From Massilia sp. METH4 (GTDB taxonomy: Bacteria > Pseudomonadota > Gammaproteobacteria > Burkholderiales > Burkholderiaceae_D), in contig NZ_CP146614.1 in assembly GCF_037094685.1 (NCBI RefSeq), forward strand, positions 2,480,001-2,544,000: DNA of 64,000 bases. Reading direction: 5' to 3'. Under the pieces are notes generated by a model. That model had not been told where the DNA came from, did not search any database, and saw only the letters and a list, made by a program, of their open reading frames with translations. A program made the translations under genes and the position numbers. The stretch's first letter is position 1. Every line of letters begins with the position of its first letter. Below, in pieces: positions 42,785 through 53,019 of this stretch.

Positions 42785-45256
42785 ATGCACAAGGCCATCA
42801 TCACATCGGGCGCTGCCGCGATGCTGCTGCACACCGGATTGTCGCTCGCCGCCGAGCCGGGCGGCGCACCGGAGCCCGAACCGCAAGCGGAAAACGTGGC
42901 CGGCGCCGCCGGCGCACCAGTTTCGGTGGGCGCCGTGATCGTCACCGGCACCCGCGCCAGCGGCCTGAAAGCGGAAAACAGCGCCTCGCCGATCCAGGTG
43001 CTGGACGCCGGCTCGCTGCAACGTACCGGCCAGCCGGACCTGATCCAGGCCATCGCGCAAAACATCCCGTCGTTTACCGCGCAGGCCTTCGGCGGCGACA
43101 CGGCGAACCTCACGCTGTCGGCCCGGCTGCGCGGCCTGTCGCCGAACAACACGCTTGTGCTGGTGAATGGCAAGCGGCGGCACGGCACCTCGAACCTGGC
43201 CGTGCTGGGCGGCCCGTACCAGGGTGGCGCGGCGGCCGACCTGAACTACATTCCGGTGGCCGCGATCGACCATATCGAAGTGCTGCAGGATGGTGCGGCC
43301 GCGCAGTACGGCACCGATGCGATCGCCGGCGTGGTCAACATCATCCTCAAGTCGAACAACCAGGGGTTGTCGGGCAACGTCAATGGCGGCGGCTATGTCG
43401 ACGGCGGCGGCCACACGGGCGACGGCACGGCCAACATCGGCTTCAAGCTGACCGACAAGGGCTTCCTCAGCCTGACGGGCGAGTCGCGCTACCATGGTTA
43501 CAGCGACCGCGGCAATCTCGACCCGCGCGTGACGGCCCCGCAAAACATCGCCTCGATGCCCCTGCTGCAGGCGCCCGGCTACCCGCACCTGAACAAGATC
43601 GCCGGCGACGCGCAATATCACCTGAACACGCTGGCGCTGAACGCCGGCTATGACATCGACGACGACACGTCGCTGTATGCCTTCGCCACCTGGGGCAAGA
43701 AGGAAGCGCGCGCCTACGAGAACTACCGTATGCCGAACCGGCTGCCGGAAGTCTACCCGCTCGGCTTCAGCCCGAAGGAAACGATGAAGGAGATCGACTA
43801 CGCATTCACTGCCGGCGCCCGCGGCAAGTTCGGCGGCGCATGGAACTGGGAGCTGTCGACCACCTATGGCCGCGACAAGGCGGAGATCGGCGTGATCGAT
43901 TCGGCCAACGTGTCGCTGTACCGCGATACCGGCTTCACGCCGACCGTCTTCCACGCCGGTACCTTCATCGCCAGCCAGTGGACCAACAACGTCGACATCT
44001 CCCGCGAATTCGACATGGGCTGGGCGAAACCGTCGACGTTCGCGATGGGTCTCGAGCACCGCGTGGACGAATACGAAATCCAGGCCGGCGACGAATACTC
44101 GCGCTACAAGGAAGGTTCGCAATCCTACCCCGGCTTCTCGCTGACGGACGCCGGCAAGCATGACCGCAACAACAAGGCAATCTACGCGAACTTCATCACC
44201 TTCCCGATCGCGGGCCTGACGGTCGACCTGGCGGCGCGCTATGAACACTTCTCCGACTTCGGCAACGCCAAGGTCGGCAAGCTGACGAGCCGCTACGACT
44301 TCACGCCCATGTTCGCGCTGCGCGGCACGTACTCGAACGGCTTCCGCGCCCCGACGCTGGCCGAGTCGTACTACTCGGCCACCAACGTGGGCCCGACCAG
44401 CGCCTTCGTGCAGCTGGCGCCGAATTCGGCGGGCGCGAAACTGGTGGGCGTGGATGGCCTGAAGCCGGAAGCATCGACCAATATCTCGGCGGGCATCGTG
44501 CTGAACCCGGCGAACAATCTGTCGGTAACGGTGGACGCGTACCAGATCAAGATCCGCGACCGCATCGTGGGTTCCGGCTCGGTCTACGGCTCGGGCGGCG
44601 CGGTAAACTCGCCGGCGGTGGTGGCCGCGATCCTCGCCAACGGCAACGTCCTCGACCCGACCGTGAGCGAGACGGGCATCAACATCTTCACCAACGCCGT
44701 CAACACCCGTTCGCGCGGGCTGGAGCTGGTGGCCACGCTGAACAGCAACTATGGCCAGTACGGCCGTGTCGACTGGTCGCTGGCGGCGAACTGGAACCAG
44801 GTGCGCGTCACGAAGATCAACCAGGCCCCGGCGCAACTGCAACCGCAGACGCTGCTGGACCGCACGGCGATCTCGAACCTGGAAACCGCGTCGCCGAAGA
44901 CCCGCGTGAACATCGGCGCGCTGTGGCGCTCGGGCGCGTGGACGGTGAACCTGCGCGAAGCGATCTACGGCAAGTCGCACACGTGGGAATCGCCGAACGG
45001 CGGCACGTACTACAAGAACGAGATCGGCACCACCGCGATCACGGACCTGGAAGTGAGCTACAAGCTGACCCCGAACTGGACGCTGTCGGCAGGTGCCAAC
45101 AACCTGTTCAACGAGTACCCGGACGAGGTGAACCCGGAGCTGATGGCCGTGTACCGCGCCAACCTGGACAACGCGGGCGTGACGAAGTACCCCTCGTTCT
45201 CGCCGTTCGGCATCAACGGCGGCTACTACTACGTGCGCGCCAGCTTCAAGTACTGA
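42785..45256 (+). CDS. TonB-dependent receptor
   Basis: 823 aa. Signal peptide (AIITSGAAAMLLHTGLSLAA), a VIVTGTRASG Ton-box-like region, plug domain through about residue 190 (ALQ-rich, ending VEVLQDGAAAQYGTDAIAGVVNI-type motif), and a 22-strand barrel with terminal aromatic (YVRASFKY). AAAGGAAT precedes the ATG. Separated by 132 bp from ridA; a small hairpin (42694-42715) lies in the gap. It may take up the substrate of the upstream amine-oxidising operon, an inference from position only. Confidence 0.9.
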   Translation: MHKAIITSGAAAMLLHTGLSLAAEPGGAPEPEPQAENVAGAAGAPVSVGAVIVTGTRASGLKAENSASPIQVLDAGSLQRTGQPDLIQAIAQNIPSFTAQAFGGDTANLTLSARLRGLSPNNTLVLVNGKRRHGTSNLAVLGGPYQGGAAADLNYIPVAAIDHIEVLQDGAAAQYGTDAIAGVVNIILKSNNQGLSGNVNGGGYVDGGGHTGDGTANIGFKLTDKGFLSLTGESRYHGYSDRGNLDPRVTAPQNIASMPLLQAPGYPHLNKIAGDAQYHLNTLALNAGYDIDDDTSLYAFATWGKKEARAYENYRMPNRLPEVYPLGFSPKETMKEIDYAFTAGARGKFGGAWNWELSTTYGRDKAEIGVIDSANVSLYRDTGFTPTVFHAGTFIASQWTNNVDISREFDMGWAKPSTFAMGLEHRVDEYEIQAGDEYSRYKEGSQSYPGFSLTDAGKHDRNNKAIYANFITFPIAGLTVDLAARYEHFSDFGNAKVGKLTSRYDFTPMFALRGTYSNGFRAPTLAESYYSATNVGPTSAFVQLAPNSAGAKLVGVDGLKPEASTNISAGIVLNPANNLSVTVDAYQIKIRDRIVGSGSVYGSGGAVNSPAVVAAILANGNVLDPTVSETGINIFTNAVNTRSRGLELVATLNSNYGQYGRVDWSLAANWNQVRVTKINQAPAQLQPQTLLDRTAISNLETASPKTRVNIGALWRSGAWTVNLREAIYGKSHTWESPNGGTYYKNEIGTTAITDLEVSYKLTPNWTLSAGANNLFNEYPDEVNPELMAVYRANLDNAGVTKYPSFSPFGINGGYYYVRASFKY

Positions 45257-45320
45257 TCCGCGGCGCCGCAGGCAAGGGCAGGGCGCTATACTGCGGCTTG
45301 CCCTTTTATCATTGAACGCC

Positions 45321-46148
45321 ATGACCGCTCCGATGACCTTGCAGGACTATCTCGCGTTGACCGGCCCCGGGCCCGACGCGAGCTTCGCCTACGGCAGCGC
45401 GCCCTCGCAATACGTGGAACTGTTCCTGCCGCCCGGCGTCGGGCCGTTCCCCTGCGTGGTGCTGGTCCACGGCGGCTGCTGGACCGCGCAGTATGGCGGC
45501 ATCACACAAATGCGCAGCATGGCCGGCGCACTCATTGCGCAGGGTATCGCCGTGTGGAACGTGGAATACCGGCGGCACGACGAGGAAGGCGGCGGCTATC
45601 CCGGCACGTACCTCGACGTGACCATGGCCATCGAGCGGCTGCGCGACGAACCGCGCATCGATTTGCAGCGCATCGTGGCTGTCGGCCATTCGGCCGGCGG
45701 GCACCTGGCGCAGTGGGCCGCGTCGCGCCACAAGCTGCCGCCATCGAGCCCGGCCTGGGTGCCGGACCCGGTGCGCATTCCCACGGTGATCAGCCTGGGC
45801 GGCCTGGCCGACCTGCGCGACCAGGCGGCATTGATCCGCTCCAGCTGCGAGCGCGAGACGGTGCAATTGGCCGGCTTGCCCAGTGCCGGGCGGCCGGACG
45901 TGTTTGCGGACACGTCCCCGGCCGAGATGCTGCCGGCCGGGATCCACACGGTGCTGATCCATGGAGAACTCGACATCGTCTCGCCACCGTCCGTAGCCGA
46001 GGCCTACGCACGGCGTGCCCGCGCGGCCGGCGATACGGCCGAGGTGATCGTGCTGCCGGGCGCCGGCCACTACGACGAAGTAGCGGCCGGTGCGCCGTGC
46101 TGGCCGCTCGTCAATGGCCCGATCCTGCGCGCGCTGGGATTGCAGTGA
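45321..46148 (+). CDS. alpha/beta hydrolase (HGGCW type)
   Basis: 275 aa from the ATG at 45321. Motif HGGCW (residues 50-54) forms the oxyanion hole, the nucleophile is S124 in GHSAGG, D218 is in ELD, and H250 is in GAGHYD. This arrangement is shared with kynurenine formamidase-like and BD-FAE-type esterases, so a small amide or ester substrate is plausible. No signal peptide. It follows the TonB receptor by 64 bp and could share its transcript. Confidence 0.82.
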   Translation: MTAPMTLQDYLALTGPGPDASFAYGSAPSQYVELFLPPGVGPFPCVVLVHGGCWTAQYGGITQMRSMAGALIAQGIAVWNVEYRRHDEEGGGYPGTYLDVTMAIERLRDEPRIDLQRIVAVGHSAGGHLAQWAASRHKLPPSSPAWVPDPVRIPTVISLGGLADLRDQAALIRSSCERETVQLAGLPSAGRPDVFADTSPAEMLPAGIHTVLIHGELDIVSPPSVAEAYARRARAAGDTAEVIVLPGAGHYDEVAAGAPCWPLVNGPILRALGLQ

Positions 46149-46151
46149 CGC

Positions 46152-47486
46152 TTACGGCGCTATGCCGAACAACTCCATCCGCAAGCCCTTCATGCCGGCC
46201 GGCGCATAAATCGTGATGGCCTGCGCCTTCAGCATGTTCTCGTACAGGTTGCCCTTCGCGGTCAGCGAGAAGTAGTACGTGTTCGGCCGGACCGGCACCT
46301 CGCCGGGCACCTGCGCCATGTGCACCAGCTCCACGCCGGGCATGGCGATTCCGATCAGGCGTTCCACGTCGTCCGGCGAACCGATCTTGAAGCGTACCGG
46401 CACCGCGGCGACCAGTTCCAGGGCCGGCATGTCGGCACTCACCGCCAGGCACAGCTCCGTGCGTCGCTCCACGCGCGCCGGGTCCAGCACGCCGTGGTGG
46501 TGCGTGATCTTCACCGGATCGGCCGTGAGCGGCACCGTGAAGTAGCGCGAGGAGATCACGGTATCGATCAGGTCGCGGATGATGGCATCGAGCCGCCCGA
46601 AGCCGGGGCCTGGATCGTCGTGCTGGTAAGCCGGCAGGTCGCACAGCGCATATTTCGGCGAGAACGTCATCAGCCCGCCGGCCAGCGCCGTCAGCTTGTC
46701 GAACACGGTTTCCGGGTGGTGCTGGCGGTAGCGCGCCGTGTGCGTGAGCGGCGCCGCCGCCGTGCAGATCACGTTCAGCATCCAGAACGACGAGGCGTCG
46801 CCGGCATGCACCTCGAACGCCTGGCGGCCGTTCAGGCGGTGGCGCTCGTACAGCGCCGCGATCTTGGCGTTGAGCTTGGCCAGCAGGGCGTCGAGCATGC
46901 CTGGCAGGCCGGCGGCGGTGGCCAGGGTGACCGACGGGGGCATGAAGGTGGGGTCGGGTTCGAAGCCGCCGGTGGGGGAGCGCTTGATGCGGATGACGGG
47001 GAAGGAGATGTAGCCGGTGCGCGCCTCGGTGTGGGGGATGAGCGTCACGTTCTTTGTCAGGTACTCGACATCGAGCGACAGGTCGCTGGTGAACAGGTCG
47101 GCGGCTTCGACATCTTTCCTCCTGTAGCGCCCCGACCTTTCAGCATTTCCACCATGCTGGTTGAGCAACGGCATGGCGGCATAGAACGTGAACACCTGCT
47201 CGTCGGGGTCCAGTGCCGCCAGGTTCACGGCCGGTGGCGCCGGGTCGGAAATCGGCGCATCGAAAATCTCGCCATCCTGGAACAACAGGGACAGTTCCTC
47301 TGCCTTCAGCATGTTGTTGCCGAGCATGTCCGAATTCCATTCCGCCTTGCGCACGCCCCACAGGCTTGGGCTGATCATCTGCGCAAGTTGTTGGAGCCGC
47401 GCCTCGTGATACAGGTCCTGCCGTTGCATCTGCTGGGGCGCGATGATGAGGCCTTCGCCCCATAACAATTTCAATGGAATGCTCAT
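46152..47486 (-). CDS. tssK: T6SS baseplate subunit TssK
   Basis: 444 aa from the ATG at 47486, preceded by AAGGAGAACC; a longer frame to 47519 is not needed. MSIPLKLLWGEGLIIAPQQMQRQDLYHE and the LLWGEGL motif are typical of TssK, and the C-terminal part has NTYYFSLTAKGNLYENML. TssK joins the baseplate to the membrane complex. It is divergent from tssF-tssG-vgrG, with 126 bp between them. Its last codons end 3 bp after the convergent hydrolase gene. Confidence 0.9.
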   Translation of the reverse strand: MSIPLKLLWGEGLIIAPQQMQRQDLYHEARLQQLAQMISPSLWGVRKAEWNSDMLGNNMLKAEELSLLFQDGEIFDAPISDPAPPAVNLAALDPDEQVFTFYAAMPLLNQHGGNAERSGRYRRKDVEAADLFTSDLSLDVEYLTKNVTLIPHTEARTGYISFPVIRIKRSPTGGFEPDPTFMPPSVTLATAAGLPGMLDALLAKLNAKIAALYERHRLNGRQAFEVHAGDASSFWMLNVICTAAAPLTHTARYRQHHPETVFDKLTALAGGLMTFSPKYALCDLPAYQHDDPGPGFGRLDAIIRDLIDTVISSRYFTVPLTADPVKITHHHGVLDPARVERRTELCLAVSADMPALELVAAVPVRFKIGSPDDVERLIGIAMPGVELVHMAQVPGEVPVRPNTYYFSLTAKGNLYENMLKAQAITIYAPAGMKGLRMELFGIAP

Positions 47487-47612
47487 GGTTCTCCTTTCGC
47501 AAAGAATGAGAGAGAGCATGAATGTTTCGCACCGGCATTCCTTTGATCGGGCGCAATTTGCCAGTCGAGAAGCTCCCGATAATGAGCCTTCCCGACACTA
47601 CCGCTCCCGAAC

Positions 47613-49430
47613 ATGAAAGACTTGCTTCCTTATTTCGAACGCGAACTGGTGGTGTTGCGCGGCTATGCCGCCGAATTTGCCGCCAGGTTCCCCCGTGTAG
47701 CCGATCGGCTACGCATAGGCGACGGTGACGCCCAGTTCGAGCGCCTGTTGCAGGCGTTGGCCCTACTGGCGGCGCGCATCGTCACGCGGATCGACGACGG
47801 TTTTCCGCAATTTACCGAAGCGCTGCTCAATTCGTTGTTTCCGCACTACCTGCGACGCTTTCCCTCCTGTGCCATCGCTTCTTTCACCCTGATGGACAAG
47901 GGGCTGGAAGAGATGTCCGGCGTGCGCGTCATCAAGCGCGGCACCATCCTTGAATCCCAGCCAGTCCAAGGCACGCGATGCAAGTTCCAGACCGCGACGG
48001 ATGTGGCAATGGCACCACTGGCAATCACGGCAGCGCAGTTCGAACCTTTGCTCCGTGCACCGTCGGGTACGAAGCTGGCAGCGGATGCAACGGCCTCGTT
48101 GTCGATCACTATCGCTTCCGTGTCCTCCAAGCTCGCGCTGTCGCAGATACCGCTGGACACGCTGCGCGTGTTCGCCGATGGCGATCCGTCGTTCTGCGCG
48201 GCCCTGCACGATACATTGTTCATGCACGTCACCGGTGCATTCATCGAGTCACCGACGGGCAATTGGCTACCGTTGCCGGAGAGCCCGCTGCTGCCGGTTG
48301 GCTGCGCGGATGACGAAGCGCTGATACCGTTCGGCGACCGCTCACACCGCGCATGGCGGATACTGACGGAGTACTTCTGCTTCCCCGACAAGTTCCGGTT
48401 CTTCGATATCGACCTGGCAGCGCTGCACACGGTGCTGCCGTCGAACAATCGCAGCGTGACGTTGCATCTTGCGCTGTCGCGCATGCCACCGGACGGTAAT
48501 GCGGCGCGCATGTTGCGCTTGCTGCAAGCGTCCCACCTGCGGCTGTTCTGCACCACGGTCGTCAACTTGTTCAAGCAGCCAGTCCGACCTGTCGCCGTCA
48601 CCAGCATGGCGGCGGAGTACTCGCTGGTGGCTGACGCACCCCGCCCGCAGGCTTTCGAGGTGTATTCAGTCGATGCTGTGCACCAGCAACCGAAGGACGG
48701 CGACCTTGTCGAATTCACGCCCCTGTATGCAAGGGGGCATGGCGTGTCGGGCCGGGGCCGCCACTGGATATTGCGCCACGACGAAGTTCTGGAGGCGACC
48801 AGTCCAGGGCATGAAAAGCGCATGGCGCTGGTGGACATCAACGCGGCGGCGTTGAAGGTGGAGCGCAGCTCGTTGTCCGTCCACGTCACGTGCACCAACC
48901 GGGACCTGCCGCACCAGTTGAGTCATGGCGCATCCAGTGGCGACCTTGCATTGCCAGGCGCGGTGGGCGGGCCGGTGGTGCGCCTGCTGGCCAAGCCCAG
49001 CCTGACGCAACACTTCGCGGCAGGGCAGAACCACTGGCGGTTGATTTCCCACTTGACGCTGAATCACCACGCCCTGGTGCCGAAAGGCCTGCCCACCTTC
49101 AAGGAACTCCTCACGCTCCATGACCTTCCTGCGTCGCCTGTCACGCGACGGATGATCGAGGGGATCGTGAATCTCGACCACGAGATCACTACCGCCTGGA
49201 TCAAGCACAAGCGCGGCTGCTCGCTGGTGAAAGGCCTGGAAGTCCACATCACGGTGGACGAGGAAGCATTCGTCGGCAGCGGCATTCATCTGTTCGCGCA
49301 GGTGATGGACCACCTCCTGGGGCTATATGTGCAGGTCAATAACTATGTGGAACTGGTGCTGCTGTCGCAGCGCAATCAGAGGGAGATTTGGCGATGCAAA
49401 CGACGCAACGGCAGCGCGAGCCCGGCCTGA
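47613..49430 (+). CDS. tssF: T6SS baseplate subunit TssF
   Basis: 605 aa, normal for TssF. MKDLLPYFERELVVLRGYAAEFAARFP followed by DPxVERLLQALALLAARI-type sequence and LLNSLFPHYLRRFPS is diagnostic of the family, and GSGIHLFAQVMDHLLGLYVQVNNY is the conserved end. It forms the TssFG wedge of the baseplate with TssG and TssK. No strong ribosome site is seen before the ATG. No tssE lies upstream, unlike in many T6SS loci. Confidence 0.93.
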   Translation: MKDLLPYFERELVVLRGYAAEFAARFPRVADRLRIGDGDAQFERLLQALALLAARIVTRIDDGFPQFTEALLNSLFPHYLRRFPSCAIASFTLMDKGLEEMSGVRVIKRGTILESQPVQGTRCKFQTATDVAMAPLAITAAQFEPLLRAPSGTKLAADATASLSITIASVSSKLALSQIPLDTLRVFADGDPSFCAALHDTLFMHVTGAFIESPTGNWLPLPESPLLPVGCADDEALIPFGDRSHRAWRILTEYFCFPDKFRFFDIDLAALHTVLPSNNRSVTLHLALSRMPPDGNAARMLRLLQASHLRLFCTTVVNLFKQPVRPVAVTSMAAEYSLVADAPRPQAFEVYSVDAVHQQPKDGDLVEFTPLYARGHGVSGRGRHWILRHDEVLEATSPGHEKRMALVDINAAALKVERSSLSVHVTCTNRDLPHQLSHGASSGDLALPGAVGGPVVRLLAKPSLTQHFAAGQNHWRLISHLTLNHHALVPKGLPTFKELLTLHDLPASPVTRRMIEGIVNLDHEITTAWIKHKRGCSLVKGLEVHITVDEEAFVGSGIHLFAQVMDHLLGLYVQVNNYVELVLLSQRNQREIWRCKRRNGSASPA

Positions 49431-50413
49431 TCGGCCGGCTCTTCGCGGAACCCTGGCGATTCGGGTTTCTTCCCGCGATCACGCTGACCTTGCGGTGGCT
49501 GGCACGGCGCGGTGTGCCGACCGACGACGCCTTGACGAAGTCACTGCGCTTCGAAAACAGCGTTTCCCTGGCTTTCCCCGCCAGTGAAATCGAAGCGCTG
49601 CGAGTCGAGGAGCAGCCGGATGGGCCGCGCGTCGTCATGACGCCGACCTGCTTTGGGCTGCTGGGCACTTCCGGCACGCTGCCGGCGCACGACACAGATC
49701 GCTGTGCGCACGCGGCGGCATCCGGCGAGAAGGGCGGCCGTGCGTTCATGGACTTCCTGTCGACTCGCATGGTCAGCTTATTCTGGCAGGCCTGGGCCAT
49801 GCACCGACCGGAGGTCGTCATCGATACCCAGGGTCGCGATGCCTGGCGTGTACGCCTGCAGGCCCTTGGCGGCAGGAAGGAATCCGCCAGCGAACGGGAG
49901 GCGTGGTATGCCGGGCTGCTGCGGACCCGCCCCGTTTCTGCCGCGACACTGGAGTGCATCCTGGCCGGCGAGCTGGGACTGCCGGTGCGGGTCGAATCGA
50001 TGGTGGGAAGCTGGGACATCGTCAAGCCTTCACAACGCAGCAGGCTGGGCACCCCGACTCCAAAGCTCGGCGCTGGTGCCATGGTCGGGCGGCGCCAGTG
50101 GCGGCTGGACCAGCGCGTGCGCATCGTGATCGGGCCCCTGAAGCGTGCGCAGTTCGACTGGCTGCTGCCCCGCGGCGAAGGCGCGCGCATGCTCTCCAGG
50201 CTGGTGGCGCTCGTGATGGCCGAAGTCCTGGTGGAATACGAAGTCTGCCTGCTGCCCGGTCCCGAATGCATCCGCCCGCTCGTGCTGACGGCAAAACCCG
50301 GCGAAGGGCGCCGGCTGGGTTGGGACACTTTCATTGCCGATGCACCGGGTAGCTCCCGCCAACGCGAAATCCGCTATCTGCTGAAACCCGAACTCTATGG
50401 AGATGATCAATGA
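49394..50413 (+). CDS. tssG: T6SS baseplate subunit TssG
   Basis: 339 aa from the ATG at 49394, preceded by GAGGGAG, overlapping the end of tssF by 37 bp. Family segments visible: EPWRFGFLPAITLTLRWLA, the VTMTPTCFGLLGTSGTLP-like motif and FDWLLPRGEGARMLSRLVALVM. It completes the TssF2G wedge. Stop overlaps the vgrG start as ATGA. Confidence 0.92.
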   Translation: MQTTQRQREPGLIGRLFAEPWRFGFLPAITLTLRWLARRGVPTDDALTKSLRFENSVSLAFPASEIEALRVEEQPDGPRVVMTPTCFGLLGTSGTLPAHDTDRCAHAAASGEKGGRAFMDFLSTRMVSLFWQAWAMHRPEVVIDTQGRDAWRVRLQALGGRKESASEREAWYAGLLRTRPVSAATLECILAGELGLPVRVESMVGSWDIVKPSQRSRLGTPTPKLGAGAMVGRRQWRLDQRVRIVIGPLKRAQFDWLLPRGEGARMLSRLVALVMAEVLVEYEVCLLPGPECIRPLVLTAKPGEGRRLGWDTFIADAPGSSRQREIRYLLKPELYGDDQ

Positions 50414-53019
50414 GCCTGATACCCCCGACCGTGGTGTCGTTCGACCGCCTGCAGCAGACGGGCCGGCTGCTGCGGTCGCACTTTCCCAATGATGACGGGC
50501 CTGAAGCCAACCTGGTCGTGAACACGCTATGCGCGCAGGAAGAGCTGTCGCGCAGCTTCCGCTTCGATGTGGAACTGTTGTCGGACGATGTATCGATTCC
50601 GCTGAAGTCGATGATCGGAAAGATGATGACGGTCTCTCTGGTCCGGGACAACGGCACCGAACGCCACTTCAACGGCTACATCACGGAATTCCGCTACATG
50701 AAGACCGATGGCGGCTTCGTGTACTACTACGCGGTGCTCGAACCATGGCTGGCTTTCGCGAAGCTGCGCAAGGATTGCGTGTCGTTCCTCGCTTGCAGCG
50801 TCCTGGAGATGACTGAAAAGACATTCGCGCACTACAAGGAACATGACTGGAAGCCGCAGATGCGGGGGGAAGACGCGAAGATCACCTGCATGAACCAGTA
50901 CAACGAGACGGACTACAACCATCTGCACCGCCGCTGGGAAGCCGCCGGCTTGTATTATTGGTATGAGCACCGCCTGGATGGGCACACGCTGCATTTGTCC
51001 GACGACAGCACGATCGCCGATCCCATCGACGAATGTGGCGCACGGGATATGGAACCCGGCACGATTCCTTATCGCGCTTTCGCGGGTTCCGCCGAAAGCG
51101 ACGGCATCCGGCAATGGCAGGCCGTCCGCCGGGTCGGCCCGTCCAGCATGGCACTGGGCAGCTTCGACTACAAGAACCCGATGCCGCAAGCCGTCAGCTC
51201 CGAGTCGATGAACCGGCAGGGTGATTTGCCGTCGTTCGACGTCTATGAGAACACGGGAGCCTACGGCTATCGCGACTGGCAGGACGGCGAACCGCTGGCG
51301 AAGCGCCGGATGGAAGAAGCGGACCGCATGACGCAGTACTTCGAGGCGGAGGGCAACGACCGCAGCGCACTACCCGGCCGCAGCTTCATGCTGGCCGACC
51401 ATCACAGCGGTTCGATGAACTGGCCCTTCCGGCAGGCGATGCTCAGCGAGCCGATCGGCAAGCGGGAATACCTGATCGTCTCCGTCCGCCATTGGGCCGG
51501 GAACAACCTCAATTCGGCCAAGCGCGAGCCTTCATATTACAGGAATGATTTCACCTGCCTGCGCAAGACGGTCCCATGGCGGCCGGGTCGCCACTTTCAC
51601 AGCAATCCACCTCCTTCGCCTGGCGTGCAAACCGCGATCGTCACCGGACCGCAGGGGGAAGAAATCCATACCGATGGCCTGGGGAGGATCACGATCCAGT
51701 TTCACTGGGACCGGCAGGGCAAGCGGGACGAGAACAGTTCCGCATGGGTGAGAGTGGCGATGCCGATGGCGGGCAGGCAGTTCGGGCAAATCGGTTTGCC
51801 GCGGGTTGGGCAGGAGGTCGTGGTGCAGTTTTTGGGCGAGAACCCGGATAGGCCGATTGTTACCGGGGTAGTCTATAACGCTGAGCATGAGGTGCCCTGG
51901 CAACTATCTGCCCAGCGTGCCTTGTCGGGCTTGCGTTCGCGTGAGGTAGGTGGTACCCGAGGTAGTCAGTTGGTACTCGACGACACAAAAGATGAGATTC
52001 AAGCCCAATTGCGCTGTGATCATCTACATAGTCAATTGTCTTTGGGGAAAATACATCGGCTTGAGCAAATAGAGGGGCGAGGTGAGCACAGGGGAGATGG
52101 CTTCGAATTGCGCTCCGACGGACACGGTGTACTGCGGGCTGCACAGGGCATGTTACTTAGTACCGACGCACGACAAGCCGCTGCTGGTTCCGCAAGCGAT
52201 ATGTCCGAAACTATCCAACGGCTGCGACGGGCAACCGAGAATCAAGAGCGGTTGGCCTCGCTTTCGCAGCACTATGGTGCACAAGAAGAATCTCAGCAAG
52301 ATCACACTGTTGAAGAGCTTCGTTCACAGAATAGTGCTATCCACCACGGTGAGAGTAGTGCTTCCTCCAAGCTGACCCAGCCTCACCTTGTGCTGTCCAG
52401 TCCAGCGGGGTTAGCCGTTACGTCAGCAGGATGCACCCATATTGCTAGCGACAGGGACGTCGCGGTCAGCAGTGGAAATAATGTGTCTATTGCAAGTAAC
52501 GGCGGCTTATTTGCGAGTATCGGCAAGACTCTGCGGTTGTTTGTGCATACTGCCGGAATGAAGCTTATTGCCGCTGCAGGAAAAATAGAAATTGAAGCGC
52601 AAAGCGATAATGTGGAAGTCATTGCACACAAAGTGGCAAAAATCCTTAGTGATACGGACTGGGTTGAGATAAGAGGGAAGAAGGGGGTGCGGCTGCATGG
52701 TTTTAACAATTTCCTGGAAATTGGTGAAACAGTACAGTTTTTTACCGAGTCGCCCGTGCGATTTAACGGAAATCTAGAAACGTTGGCGGCGAAGAGCATG
52801 TCGCAGGCGTTCAACGAAAGACCGGAGGACTGCAGGTTCGACCAAGAAGTCAACTTTTTGGACTCAGAAGGGAAGCCAGTGCCTAACGTTGAGTTTGAAA
52901 TAACAAGAGATGACGAAGGCGTAGTCTCGGGAAAGAGTTCTATAGAAGGGAGCACAGGAATTCAAAGAGGTTGCGAGATCGAATACTACACTGTGCGTTG
53001 GAAGGGAGATTTACCATGA
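50410..53019 (+). CDS. vgrG: VgrG spike protein with DUF2345 and a C-terminal extension
   Basis: 869 aa. Gp27-like part (residues about 1-380), Gp5-like OB fold ending near residue 490 with LPRVGQEVVVQFLGENPDRPIVTG, then a DUF2345-type region (about 640-790, with VTSAGCTHIASDRDVAVSSG) and a C-terminal domain (QEVNFLDSEGKPVPNVEFEI) resembling a transthyretin-like effector adaptor. Base composition falls sharply at about 51,890, after the conserved NAEHEVPW segment, so the C-terminal part seems to have been exchanged. Directly followed by the lipase gene with ATGA overlap. Confidence 0.93.
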   Translation: MSLIPPTVVSFDRLQQTGRLLRSHFPNDDGPEANLVVNTLCAQEELSRSFRFDVELLSDDVSIPLKSMIGKMMTVSLVRDNGTERHFNGYITEFRYMKTDGGFVYYYAVLEPWLAFAKLRKDCVSFLACSVLEMTEKTFAHYKEHDWKPQMRGEDAKITCMNQYNETDYNHLHRRWEAAGLYYWYEHRLDGHTLHLSDDSTIADPIDECGARDMEPGTIPYRAFAGSAESDGIRQWQAVRRVGPSSMALGSFDYKNPMPQAVSSESMNRQGDLPSFDVYENTGAYGYRDWQDGEPLAKRRMEEADRMTQYFEAEGNDRSALPGRSFMLADHHSGSMNWPFRQAMLSEPIGKREYLIVSVRHWAGNNLNSAKREPSYYRNDFTCLRKTVPWRPGRHFHSNPPPSPGVQTAIVTGPQGEEIHTDGLGRITIQFHWDRQGKRDENSSAWVRVAMPMAGRQFGQIGLPRVGQEVVVQFLGENPDRPIVTGVVYNAEHEVPWQLSAQRALSGLRSREVGGTRGSQLVLDDTKDEIQAQLRCDHLHSQLSLGKIHRLEQIEGRGEHRGDGFELRSDGHGVLRAAQGMLLSTDARQAAAGSASDMSETIQRLRRATENQERLASLSQHYGAQEESQQDHTVEELRSQNSAIHHGESSASSKLTQPHLVLSSPAGLAVTSAGCTHIASDRDVAVSSGNNVSIASNGGLFASIGKTLRLFVHTAGMKLIAAAGKIEIEAQSDNVEVIAHKVAKILSDTDWVEIRGKKGVRLHGFNNFLEIGETVQFFTESPVRFNGNLETLAAKSMSQAFNERPEDCRFDQEVNFLDSEGKPVPNVEFEITRDDEGVVSGKSSIEGSTGIQRGCEIEYYTVRWKGDLP

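Noticed and set aside
41732..45322. 1196-codon open frame on the minus strand opposite the amine oxidase operon and TonB receptor
   Set aside because: It is antisense to several genes with clear families, is low-complexity (R, V, H, A, G) and has no domain; typical of GC-rich antisense frames.
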